DNA of 64,000 bases from JAFGKK01 sp964521085 (GTDB taxonomy: Bacteria > Chloroflexota > Anaerolineae > Anaerolineales > RBG-16-64-43): assembly GCA_964521085.1 (NCBI GenBank), contig CAZFPL010000005.1, positions 1 to 64,000 on the forward strand, given 5' to 3'. Below are positions 53,098 to 61,371 of the stretch, one piece after another. Below the pieces are notes generated by a model. It was given only the letters and a program-made list of their open reading frames with translations, was not told the origin of the DNA and searched no databases. The position numbers were made by a program, and so were the translations under genes. The number at the start of each line of letters is the position of its first letter. Positions within the stretch are counted from its first letter, which is position 1.

Positions 53098-54040
53098 GAA
53101 GGATGCCCGCCCGTGGGTGGTGTTCATCGTCGGCCCGACCGGCGCGGGAAAAAGCGCACTGGCACTTGGGCTGGCGCGCCGCGTCCGCGCGGAGATCTTC
53201 TCAGCCGACAGCCGGTTGCTATACCGGGGTCTGGATATCGGCACCGACAAACCGCCGCCGGCGGTACGCGCCCAGGTTCCTCATCATCTGATCGACGTGG
53301 CCGATCCGGACCGGCCTTGGAGTCTGGCCGAATATAAGGCCGCCGCGCTCGATGCCATCCGCCAGATCGTCAGCCGGGGCCGGCTCCCCCTTTGTGTGGG
53401 AGGAACGGGTCAATACGTGCATGCCCTCTTGGAGGGCTGGGAGATTCCACCCGCGCTGCCGACCCGGGAACTGCGGGCCCAATTGGAAGACCGGGCCGCC
53501 CGGGAAGGACCCGCGGTATTATTTTCGGAATTGGAAACGGCCGATCCGGCGGCGGCCGCGCGCATCGATCCGCGCAACCTGCGGCGGGTGATCCGCGCAC
53601 TTGAGGTCGTACTCTCCACAGGGAAACCGTTTTCCACCCAGCGCCGCCGCGGCGCGGTCGATTTTCGACCGCTCGTGATCGGCCTGAATCTTCCGCGTCC
53701 CGAACTGTATGCCCGGGTGGATGCGCGGATCGACGCCATGATCGCCGCCGGTTGGATCGAGGAAGTGCGCGGCCTCCTGGCGAAGGGATACTCTCCCGAC
53801 CTGCCGGCATTTTCCGCGCTGGGATATGGCCCGATCGCCCGCCACCTGCAAGGCGAACTCACTTTGGAAGCGTGTATCTCCGAAATCCGGCGCGCGACCC
53901 GCCGCCTGATCCGTCACCAGGCGAATTGGTTCCGTCCCGACGACCCCGCGATCCGCTGGTTGACGGCGGATTCGACCGCGGAAACGCAGGCGGAACGGAT
54001 TCTGCGCAAGTCGATACCCGCTTTGGATGATCACCCTTGA
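53081..54040 (+). CDS. miaA: tRNA dimethylallyltransferase
   Basis: 319 aa from ATG 53081 (GAGG 9 nt upstream); a TTG two codons earlier is not favoured. The P-loop is GPTGAGKS (18-25), then SADSRLLYRGLDIGTDKP, DVADPDRPWSLAEY and GGTGQYVHALLEG, which are the MiaA motifs. It transfers a dimethylallyl group to A37 of tRNAs that read codons starting with U. It overlaps the end of yraN. Confidence 0.94.
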   Translation: MPSVVEKDARPWVVFIVGPTGAGKSALALGLARRVRAEIFSADSRLLYRGLDIGTDKPPPAVRAQVPHHLIDVADPDRPWSLAEYKAAALDAIRQIVSRGRLPLCVGGTGQYVHALLEGWEIPPALPTRELRAQLEDRAAREGPAVLFSELETADPAAAARIDPRNLRRVIRALEVVLSTGKPFSTQRRRGAVDFRPLVIGLNLPRPELYARVDARIDAMIAAGWIEEVRGLLAKGYSPDLPAFSALGYGPIARHLQGELTLEACISEIRRATRRLIRHQANWFRPDDPAIRWLTADSTAETQAERILRKSIPALDDHP

Positions 54041-54095
54041 ATTAAAGAAAAACGCGCCCGATCGAACCGGGCGCGGAAAGAATCCCCATGCAGCG

Positions 54096-54734
54096 TTATT
54101 GCCCGGATTTCCGTTCGATCCGGAATCCGCAAACGCAGCGGATGGATCCGTCGTCGTCCAAAGGCAGATCACCCAGATGCTTTCCGCACTTTGGACAGCG
54201 CGCGGAAGAACCCCTCCATAATCTCTGGAGGACGGTCTGCTGGTAGGTCACTGATTTATCTTCGTTTCGTTTTCTAAACCATTTCCAGATTTCGTTCACA
54301 GCCTGCGGAACAAGCACGGTTGCAAGAAGGATTCCGATGATGGTCGCCGCCGCCGGGACACTCCCGATCCAGGCGCTCAAACCGTAATTCGCCAGGCCTA
54401 CGGCGGTGAACAATAACCCGATGCCCAGGATTTTTACCGTATTGACCAGGAACCGCCCGAGGATCTGCGGCGGACTCCAATATGCGTCAGACATCCGTCC
54501 CAGGTCCTTCTTCATCTCCTCCAGGGAAATTTCGTTATCCGAGACCCGTCTCGCCTGAGCGGAGATATGGTAGAACTTGCCATACACCGGAGTCACCCGG
54601 AATCGGTTTAGATCCTCCCAGGCGTTGCATTCGTTGAACACCCACGCGGAAGGTTTCTGCTCCTTGCGCTGAATGTCCAACAAGCTGCCGACCTCCATCA
54701 TCACCTCATCGGGTGAGAATGGGAGAAATAGCAT
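54096..54734 (-). CDS. Membrane protein with C-terminal zinc ribbon, unknown
   Basis: 212 aa. A soluble N-terminal half (FNECNAWEDLNRF, then VYGKFYHISAQARRV), two transmembrane helices (ILGRFLVNTVKILGIGLLFT, then GSVPAAATIIGILLATVLV) and a C-terminal zinc ribbon CPKCGKHLGDL ... CVCGF (four Cys). AAGGAAGG lies 8 nt before the ATG. No known family recognised. It lies between miaA and msrB, convergent with miaA. Confidence 0.65.
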   Translation of the reverse strand: MLFLPFSPDEVMMEVGSLLDIQRKEQKPSAWVFNECNAWEDLNRFRVTPVYGKFYHISAQARRVSDNEISLEEMKKDLGRMSDAYWSPPQILGRFLVNTVKILGIGLLFTAVGLANYGLSAWIGSVPAAATIIGILLATVLVPQAVNEIWKWFRKRNEDKSVTYQQTVLQRLWRGSSARCPKCGKHLGDLPLDDDGSIRCVCGFRIERKSGQ

Positions 54735-54987
54735 AATCAGACCCTTCCTTTTACCATACCGTTCCTTGAGCCAGACGGCAAAGACTCGCGCAAAAAGCGA
54801 AGGTCACCAGACGGAGAGCGATGCGCGCATATTCCTTTCTCGAGAGGGAGGAGCGGTTTCATCGCCATACGCCCCTGAGAGAACAATATCTTTATACGCG
54901 ATTCGTCCGTAGGTTTTCAACCCCGTTTCAGCTGATGTTTACCTGCCGATGGAAAATGACCGGGGAAAACAGAGATTTTCAGGATCT

Positions 54988-55470
54988 TCAGGGTGTTTTT
55001 TTTACGGAGTTTTTATCACCGGCCGCGCTGGAAAAGAGGGAAAGGAATTTTCCGTACCCCGCCGATTCCATTTCCTCCACAGGGATGAAACGCAACGCGG
55101 CGGAATTGATGCAGTATCGTTTCCCGGTGGGTTGCGGGCCATCGTCGAACACGTGCCCCAAGTGCGAATCCGCCTTCCCCGAACGAACCTCGGTGCGCTC
55201 CCGGGTCAGCGTGCGGTCGATTTTAAAAACGAGTTTCGCATCGCCCATCGGTCGCAGAAAGCTCGGCCAACCGGTCCCGGAATCGAATTTATCCAGGGAG
55301 CAAAAAAGCGGCTCGCCCGAAACCACATCCACGTAGATTCCGGGACGCTTGTTATTCCAGAAAGCATTTTGAAAGGGGGCCTCGGTGTCGGAACATTGGG
55401 TCACCTGGTACTGATCCGGGGTCAGATGACGCCGCAATTCATCATCCGGGGGTTTGGAGTATTCACTCAT
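54988..55470 (-). CDS. msrB: Peptide-methionine (R)-S-oxide reductase
   Basis: 160 aa. GWPSF in KFDSGTGWPSF, HLGHVFDDGP and the catalytic Cys120 in RYCINSAALRF are present; the two CxxC zinc sites of some MsrB proteins are absent. The enzyme reduces the R-isomer of methionine sulfoxide in proteins. ATG 55470 follows GGGAGG by 5 nt; the open frame upstream is not needed. No signal peptide, so cytoplasmic. Confidence 0.93.
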   Translation of the reverse strand: MSEYSKPPDDELRRHLTPDQYQVTQCSDTEAPFQNAFWNNKRPGIYVDVVSGEPLFCSLDKFDSGTGWPSFLRPMGDAKLVFKIDRTLTRERTEVRSGKADSHLGHVFDDGPQPTGKRYCINSAALRFIPVEEMESAGYGKFLSLFSSAAGDKNSVKKTP

Positions 55471-55580
55471 GCCGGCCTCCCGTGGGAATGGATCCACACT
55501 CAGAGTGCAGGGATCCACGTCGTGTATGTGGGAATATTATACCCATCCCCGGTGGAAGAACAGAGAAGCGGATGGGAGGA

Positions 55581-56399
55581 TCAACGTCGATTCCGCTCCA
55601 GCCACCACTCACCGGCCTGTTGCACCGCCAAAACAGTGAGCGCAAGCGCCAAGCCGGGCGCCGCCGCCTGCCAGGGAGCCTGTCCGAAAACCAACCGCGC
55701 CTCCGCAAGCATCCGCCCCCATTCGGAGGTCGATGGGGCGCCGCCGAATCCGAGGAATGTCAACGATGCAACGTTTACCATCGCCCAGCCGAAGTGCAGT
55801 GCGCCGTAGGCGGCAAGCGGTCCGGAAATATTCGGCAGAAGGTGGCGGACCACCTGGCGGACTTTCCCCGCGCCGAGAGTGCGCGCCGCGAGAAGGAATT
55901 CGCGGTTTCGAATCTGCGCCGCTTCCGCCCGAAGCAGGCGGGCGAAGGTGGCCGCGCTGCTTACCCCGACAGCGAGGATCACCGCCGCATCCCCCGGACC
56001 GAGCGCCGCCAGAATTACCAATCCCAGGACCAGCGCGGGAATGGAAAGCGCCATGTCCATCAACCGTCCCAGGATCCGGTCGACCCAGCCGCCGGTGAAC
56101 CCGGCTGCAATCCCCCACGCACCGCCCAAGATGATCGAGATAAGAGCCGAACCCGAAGCAACGAGAAATGTGTGCGCTCCACCGGCCAACAACCGCCAGC
56201 CGAGATCGCGGCCGAGGAGATCCGTCCCCAGCCAATGATTCCAACCGGGAAACTGCAACGGGTCACTCACCGCCGGAGCGGGAAGCAATCCGGCAAGGAT
56301 TCCGCCCGCGGGAAGCAATATCAACCAGGCCAACGCCGCCCACGGACGCGATCCGGTGACAGGGGAGGCACCTCTTGTCCACACTTCCGTCCGGTTCAT
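55581..56399 (-). CDS. dppC: ABC transporter permease, DppC/OppC type
   Basis: 272 aa, about six transmembrane helices. HWLGTDLLGRDLGWRLLAGG, the EAA loop in EFLLAARTLGAGKVRQVV and the end AALHFGWA-like region TFLGFGGAPSTSEWG fit DppC/OppC. It would form the membrane pore with DppB for peptide or nickel uptake. ATG 56399 overlaps the dppB stop as ATGA; the longer upstream frame is not needed. No substrate-binding protein or ATPase is present in the window, so the transporter is incomplete here. Confidence 0.88.
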   Translation of the reverse strand: MNRTEVWTRGASPVTGSRPWAALAWLILLPAGGILAGLLPAPAVSDPLQFPGWNHWLGTDLLGRDLGWRLLAGGAHTFLVASGSALISIILGGAWGIAAGFTGGWVDRILGRLMDMALSIPALVLGLVILAALGPGDAAVILAVGVSSAATFARLLRAEAAQIRNREFLLAARTLGAGKVRQVVRHLLPNISGPLAAYGALHFGWAMVNVASLTFLGFGGAPSTSEWGRMLAEARLVFGQAPWQAAAPGLALALTVLAVQQAGEWWLERNRR

Positions 56400-57331
56400 G
56401 AAACCTCCCGCGCCCGCGGATCGAGCATGGCGGCTGAAAAATCCGCGGCCATCCCAAACAGGGTGTACCCCAATGCGGCAAGACCCAACAGCGCCTGAAC
56501 AACCGGATAATCTCCCCGCAGAACGGCGTCCACAAGCATGCGCCCCAGCCCGGGCCGGGCGAACACCACCTCGGTGATCATCGTCCCGCCGAGGAGAAAC
56601 GCCGCTTCCATTCCCGCCAGGGCGAGGACCGGGGCGATCGCGGCGCGCAGCAAACTCCAATCAGCCCGCACGCCGTTCGGAAAACCGTGCGCGCGCATCG
56701 CGAGATGGAAGGGCTCGCCGCGGGTCTGGCGAATGGAGGTTTCGGCCGCGCGCCCAATCGCGCATCCGACGGTCAGCGCAAGCGCACCCGCCGGCAGCAG
56801 AAGACGCAGGATTTCTCGAAATGGATCCATAAGGACCACGGTGAAAAGCGGAATCGACGCCCAGAGGACGATCAATCCCGACCACGCCACGGGAGTGGCC
56901 GCGCCCACCGCAAGCAGGCCCGAGACGATCCGTGCGATCCCCCGGGACGTTCCCGCGCCCGAGTCACGACGCGAGGCGACGGCGCCCAGCCCGATGCCGA
57001 AGACAACCGACATCAGCCAGGCCAGGACCGCGAGCGGCACCGTGTAGGCGGCGGCTTCTCCGATCATCCCGGCGACCTCCTGCCCGCTGAAGATCGACCG
57101 GCCGAGATCGCCGCGCAGCACATGTCCGAAGTACTCCGCGTATTGTTCCAGAAGCGGCCGGTCCAACCCCAGCGCGTGACGCATCTCCACGGTTTGTTCC
57201 TGCGTCGCCAGGCCCTGCGCCGCAAGCGACGCAAGCGGATCCACCCGGCCCAGCCGCAATGCGAAGAAGGCGACCGTGGCTACGGTCCAGACGACAACCA
57301 GGCTTTCCAGCGCGCGGCGGAAGAGAAGCAT
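56396..57331 (-). CDS. dppB: ABC transporter permease, DppB/OppB type
   Basis: 311 aa, about six transmembrane helices. Family stretches: RHALGLDRPLLEQYAEYFG, RGDLGRSIFSG, EVVFARPGLGRMLVDAVLRGDYPV split over the last third, and an EAA-like loop near PFHLAMRAHGFPNGV. It pairs with dppC (4-bp overlap). Peptide or nickel specificity is not visible. It is probably leaderless: TACAAT lies 7 nt before the ATG and there is no Shine-Dalgarno. Confidence 0.88.
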   Translation of the reverse strand: MLLFRRALESLVVVWTVATVAFFALRLGRVDPLASLAAQGLATQEQTVEMRHALGLDRPLLEQYAEYFGHVLRGDLGRSIFSGQEVAGMIGEAAAYTVPLAVLAWLMSVVFGIGLGAVASRRDSGAGTSRGIARIVSGLLAVGAATPVAWSGLIVLWASIPLFTVVLMDPFREILRLLLPAGALALTVGCAIGRAAETSIRQTRGEPFHLAMRAHGFPNGVRADWSLLRAAIAPVLALAGMEAAFLLGGTMITEVVFARPGLGRMLVDAVLRGDYPVVQALLGLAALGYTLFGMAADFSAAMLDPRAREVS

Positions 57332-57338
57332 GCAGTGA

Positions 57339-57344
57339 ATTGTA
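57339..57344 (-). promoter_or_regulatory. -10 box (TACAAT) for dppB, leaderless geometry
   Basis: On the minus strand TACAAT, then 7 nt, then the ATG at 57331; the divergent fhaA-like gene has its own TATAAT at 57417. Confidence 0.45.
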
Positions 57345-57416
57345 CCCAACCTTTTTTCCCGTGTCCTTCCCATCGTCCCGCCATTCAGCGCGGTCTTTGA
57401 GGAACCGGCGCGGGGA

Positions 57417-57422
57417 TATAAT
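57417..57422 (+). promoter_or_regulatory. -10 box (TATAAT) for the FHA/RodA operon
   Basis: TATAAT 23 nt before ATG 57446; the divergent dppB promoter lies 73 nt away. No clear -35 was identified. Confidence 0.5.
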
Positions 57423-57445
57423 ACCCCCTGTCTCCGGGAGAGATC

Positions 57446-58246
57446 ATGGCCGACCCGCTGCGCAAAATCGAAATCCAGCTTGAGAATCTCTTCGAAAAGA
57501 GGACCGGCGTCCTATCCGCGCACATCGTGCATGCCGGGAAGATCCTCGCGCGCATGATCGAAGCGCTCGAGGAGCGCTCCGAACAGGGGCCGGGCGGGCG
57601 CTGGATCGCGCCGAATGTGTATCACCTGAAACTTGGAAAGCGTCTCTGGCAGACCGCCTCCGCCGTTCCGGACCTGAAGGCCCTTCTGGCGAGCAAACTG
57701 GAAGAGCACGTTGCGCAAAGCGAGATGATTCTCCTCAATCCGATTCAAATAGAATTCGCCGCCGATTCCTCCCTGCGCGACGAAAGCATCCGCGTCCGCG
57801 CGGAGATATTCCGGTCCGGAGAGGAGCATACCGACGCATTCCCTTCCACGTCGGCCGGCTCGATCGCGCTTCCGCGCGGCGCCTTCCTGATCATCAACGG
57901 CCGCCGGCATTACCCGCTTAACCGGCCGGTCATCAACATCGGCCGCCAGCTCGACAACCATCTGGTGCTCGATGATGCGCTGGTCAGCCGCCGCCATGCG
58001 CAAATGCGGGCCCGCGACGGGCAGTTCCTGCTCACCGATTTGGGATCCAAGCACGGCCTGCGGGTGAACAACACCACCGTTCGTGAATGGGTGCTGCAAC
58101 CCGGCGATGTATTCCGCCTGGGCAACACCGAATTGATCTACGGCGACGATCGCGAAGAAAGCATCACGCAACCGATCCGGCCGGAACCCCGCCTCCCCGA
58201 TTCGCCCGCCGATTCCCCCAACCTTCCGGAGAAAACCGCGGAATGA
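57446..58246 (+). CDS. FhaA-like protein (DUF3662 plus FHA domain)
   Basis: 266 aa. The N-terminal 110 residues match the DUF3662 domain of actinobacterial FhaA (KIEIQLENLFEKR, then GRWIAPNVYHLKLGK). The C-terminal FHA domain has INIGRQLDNHLVLDD, VSRRHAQMRARDGQFLLTDL and GSKHGLRVNN, with Arg, Ser-Arg-Arg-His and Asn phosphopeptide residues intact. FHA domains bind phosphothreonine, here probably from a Ser/Thr kinase outside the window. GGGAGA lies close to the ATG. Its stop overlaps the next FHA gene as ATGA. Confidence 0.9.
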   Translation: MADPLRKIEIQLENLFEKRTGVLSAHIVHAGKILARMIEALEERSEQGPGGRWIAPNVYHLKLGKRLWQTASAVPDLKALLASKLEEHVAQSEMILLNPIQIEFAADSSLRDESIRVRAEIFRSGEEHTDAFPSTSAGSIALPRGAFLIINGRRHYPLNRPVINIGRQLDNHLVLDDALVSRRHAQMRARDGQFLLTDLGSKHGLRVNNTTVREWVLQPGDVFRLGNTELIYGDDREESITQPIRPEPRLPDSPADSPNLPEKTAE

Positions 58247-58737
58247 GCATCTCGATCCTGATGCTGATCGCCCGCATTGCGCTGGCCGTCTCCCTGTATG
58301 CGTTCCTCGCGCTGGTCCTGGTTACCCTGTGGCGCGATGTACGCGCGGCAGGCCAACGGCGGCCGGCGGGCTTTTCGCTGTTGAGTCTTCACCGCCTGCG
58401 GGAGGACGGCACCCTGGAACGCGCGTATCCGCTGCAAAAAGAATCCTGTTTTATCGGCCGCTCCGCGAGCGTCGAGGTTTCGCTCGCCGATGAAACGGTT
58501 TCCGTCGTCCATGCGCGTTTGTGGAAGGAGAACGGCCGCTGGTGGCTGGAAGATCTGGATTCCCGCAACGGGACCCTGCTCAACCAGATTCCTCTCGTTA
58601 AGAAGTCGGTCCTGTGCGTGGGCGACCGGATCCGCATCGGGCGAATTCTGCTGGAATTCCGCACGGAAGAATCACCCGCGTCCTCGGCATCCCCTTCGGA
58701 TGCCAGTTCTTCATTCACCAAGGAATCCCCCGTATGA
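58243..58737 (+). CDS. Membrane-anchored FHA-domain protein
   Basis: 164 aa. One N-terminal transmembrane helix (ILMLIARIALAVSLYAFLAL) followed by an FHA domain: CFIGRSASVEVSLADETVSV, VHARLWKENGRWWLEDL and DSRNGTLLN. It corresponds to FhaB/FipA of Actinobacteria, which bind phosphorylated division and cell-wall proteins. It overlaps both neighbours by 4 bp (ATGA), so three genes are translated together. The serine of the usual SRxH motif is Val-His here (VVHAR), which may alter binding. Confidence 0.88.
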   Translation: MSISILMLIARIALAVSLYAFLALVLVTLWRDVRAAGQRRPAGFSLLSLHRLREDGTLERAYPLQKESCFIGRSASVEVSLADETVSVVHARLWKENGRWWLEDLDSRNGTLLNQIPLVKKSVLCVGDRIRIGRILLEFRTEESPASSASPSDASSSFTKESPV

Positions 58738-61253
58738 CCCGTGCTTCCCGCTTGGAAGCCGCGCTGCTTGGGGTGGGTTTTTTATTCCAGGTATTCGGCG
58801 CAGCGGCCCTTCTGCTCTCCCCCTCGGTGCAGGCAGGCGAGTGGATTCCTCCTTCGTCCTATTGGACCGTTCTCATTCCGCTGATGGTTTGGAGTGTGCT
58901 GGCCGGATTGCTTCACCGCCAACTCAATCGGATCCTCCCCAACCGCGACCCGCTGCTTCTGCCGGCGGCGATGTTCCTTTGCGGGTGGGGACTGCAGATC
59001 CTGACCCGCCTTTCTCCGGACACGGCGCTGCGCCAGACGGTATGGCTGGCGATCGTCGGCACCGCTCTGCTTGCGTTCCTGCGATTGCCCCGCGACCTGG
59101 GATGGCTCCGCCAATACCGCTACCTCTGGCTGGGGGCGGCGCTGCTCGCGCTGGCCGCCACACTGTTTGTCGGCATCGGCGCCGCGCCGGACTCCCCGCG
59201 GCTGTGGCTCGGATTGGATGGAATCTATTTTCAACCTTCGGAATTCCTGCGATGGATCTTCCCGGTATTCGCCGCCTTCACGCTGGCGCCGCGCAAGTCC
59301 GCCGCCGAGCCGCCCCGCTGGAAGGATTCCATCCCGGTGCTGATTTTCGGCGCGGCGGCCGTCGTGCTTCACATTCTGCAGCAGGATCTCGGCGCGGCGA
59401 TGCTCCTCATCGGGGCGGTCGTGCTGATCCTGTATCTTTCCTACCGGAAGATAATTATTCTCCTGCTTGGCATGGCAGCGGTTTTCTGTTTTCTGGGATT
59501 CGGCTATGCCGTCGACGAGACGATTCGAGTCCGCACGGCGACCTGGTGGAATCCCTGGCTGGATCCGAGTAATACATCCTTCCAAGTGGTGCAATCGTTG
59601 ATCGCCGTCGCGGCCGGCGGCCTGATCGGGCGCGGGCCCGGTCTCGGAGCGCCGGCTCTGGTGCCGGTGGCATATTCGGATTTTATTTTTTCCGCGCTCT
59701 GCGAGGAGTATGGAGTGGTCGGCGCCGTGGGTTGTCTGATCCTCTTTGCCGTCCTTGTGGTGCGCGGATTGCGGATTGCGGTCCGGTCTGCGGATCCCGC
59801 CTTCCGTCTTATCGCTTCGTGCCTCAGCGCTTTATTGGGAATGCAATCCATCCTCATCATCGCGGGAGGATTGCGATTGCTCCCGCTGACCGGGGTCACG
59901 TTGCCGTGGATGAGCTACGGCGGCTCGTCGCTGCTTTCGAGTACGATCATGCTCGGCCTTTTGCTGGTACTTTCCGACAAGGCGCCGGCGGAGATCCTCC
60001 CGACCCGGCCGGACCGGCCGATCCAGGTTCTGGCGGCAGCCTGCCTGTGTGCGTTCGCCGCGGCGGGGGTAAGTCTGGGGTGGTGGGGAATCTACCGCGC
60101 ACCTGGGCTGCGAATCCGAACCGACAACTACCGCAGAGTCCTGCACGACCGCCAGGCTCGGCGCGGAGACCTTTATGACCGCAACGGGCAACCGCTGGCT
60201 GTGACGACCGGCGAACCGGGGGCTTACACACGCGAGTACCCCGATCCCGCCTCCGCGCCCGTAGTCGGTTACACCACGGCCTTTTACGGCCAGGGCGGGA
60301 TGGAAGCCGCCCTCGATCCGTGGCTACGGGGCGAAGCCGGTCGGAACGCATTTGAACTTTGGTGGTCGGAGACTGTGCTGGGGATCCCTCTGGAAGGAAC
60401 GGATGCCTGGCTGGCGATCGACCGTTCCGTGCAGGACCGGGGAAGCATCTGGTTGAACGGGCTATCCGGCGCGGTCGTGGTCTTGCGCGCCGGAAGCGGG
60501 GAAATCCTCGCCCTGATTTCCCAACCGACGTTCGACCCGGCGGTTCTCGGGCTTGAGTATGAAACCCTGGCCCGCGATCCCGCCTCCCCCCTGCTCAACC
60601 GCGCCACCCAGGGGCTGTATGCGCCGGGCCGGATGCTGTTTCCATTTTTTGCGGCGGAAGCCCTCGACCAGAACCGGCTGGAGCATGACGCCGACTTGTG
60701 CGCGGCGCCGTTCCTGGAACTGATCCGGGAGCATCCGGAATTTCCGAATCAGGTTCTCTCCCGGTTCCGCTTCGATCAGGATCCGGCGATGGACCTCCCG
60801 ACGGCCAACGTCCCATCGCTTTCTTTTCCCGTCGATGCGGATTCCATTCTCCTGGAATTCAACGGACAAGGCCGGGTTCTTGTAAGCCCGATGCAGCTCG
60901 CGATGGCATTTTCGTCGATCGCCGCCGGCGGCATGGCGCCCGCCCCGCGGCTTGTCCTGCGGCTGGAAACTCCATCCGGGTGGATCACACCCGATACGGC
61001 AAGCCATCCGGTGGCTATGATTCCCGCCGGCACGGCCTCCCGCTTGCAGGAAATGCTGCATAGCGACGGAGAGTCGGCCGAGTGGTTTGGATGCGGCGGC
61101 GGCGAGGCGGCGGACAGCAGCATCGCCTGGTATGCGGGATTTCAAACCAAAGGAGAGGATCCGATCGTGGTGGTCGTCGCGCTCGAGGGAAATTCTTCGG
61201 ATGCGGTCGAGATCGGCAGAAAGATCCTCGCCTACGCGGCCGCGAGAGAGTAA
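58734..61253 (+). CDS. RodA/FtsW fused to a degenerate penicillin-binding protein domain
   Basis: 839 aa. Residues 1-415 are a SEDS protein: FQPSEFLRW (166-174), Asp218 in LQQDLGAA (the catalytic-Asp motif), DFIFSALCEEYG, and LTGVTLPWMSYGGSSL (385-400). After a transmembrane helix (431-454) comes a PBP2/PbpA-like domain: RRGDLYDRNGQPLA, SGAVVVLRAGSGEILALIS and VLVSPMQLAMAFSSIAAGG. The transpeptidase motifs are lost: SxxK is PGRMLF (631-636) and KTG is GCGGGE (786-791). So the glycosyltransferase may be active while the transpeptidase is dead. ATGA overlap with the FHA gene. Confidence 0.88.
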   Translation: MTRASRLEAALLGVGFLFQVFGAAALLLSPSVQAGEWIPPSSYWTVLIPLMVWSVLAGLLHRQLNRILPNRDPLLLPAAMFLCGWGLQILTRLSPDTALRQTVWLAIVGTALLAFLRLPRDLGWLRQYRYLWLGAALLALAATLFVGIGAAPDSPRLWLGLDGIYFQPSEFLRWIFPVFAAFTLAPRKSAAEPPRWKDSIPVLIFGAAAVVLHILQQDLGAAMLLIGAVVLILYLSYRKIIILLLGMAAVFCFLGFGYAVDETIRVRTATWWNPWLDPSNTSFQVVQSLIAVAAGGLIGRGPGLGAPALVPVAYSDFIFSALCEEYGVVGAVGCLILFAVLVVRGLRIAVRSADPAFRLIASCLSALLGMQSILIIAGGLRLLPLTGVTLPWMSYGGSSLLSSTIMLGLLLVLSDKAPAEILPTRPDRPIQVLAAACLCAFAAAGVSLGWWGIYRAPGLRIRTDNYRRVLHDRQARRGDLYDRNGQPLAVTTGEPGAYTREYPDPASAPVVGYTTAFYGQGGMEAALDPWLRGEAGRNAFELWWSETVLGIPLEGTDAWLAIDRSVQDRGSIWLNGLSGAVVVLRAGSGEILALISQPTFDPAVLGLEYETLARDPASPLLNRATQGLYAPGRMLFPFFAAEALDQNRLEHDADLCAAPFLELIREHPEFPNQVLSRFRFDQDPAMDLPTANVPSLSFPVDADSILLEFNGQGRVLVSPMQLAMAFSSIAAGGMAPAPRLVLRLETPSGWITPDTASHPVAMIPAGTASRLQEMLHSDGESAEWFGCGGGEAADSSIAWYAGFQTKGEDPIVVVVALEGNSSDAVEIGRKILAYAAARE

Positions 61254-61266
61254 TCACCCCCCTGTC

Positions 61267-61333
61267 GTCCCCCCATTTGCCCGCATCGATTTTTCTCTTC
61301 ACTTCTGCTTTTTTACGGGTCAAATGGGGGGAC
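61267..61333. repeat. Long inverted repeat after the RodA-PBP gene
   Basis: 13-bp perfect arms GTCCCCCCATTTG (61267-61279) and CAAATGGGGGGAC (61321-61333), extendable to about 17 bp with one extra base, and a T-rich loop. It starts 13 nt past the stop codon; could be a terminator or a mobile-repeat remnant. Confidence 0.5.
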
Positions 61334-61371
61334 ATGCACTCAGGAGGGAGGGGATGACGGCAGTCTGCATG

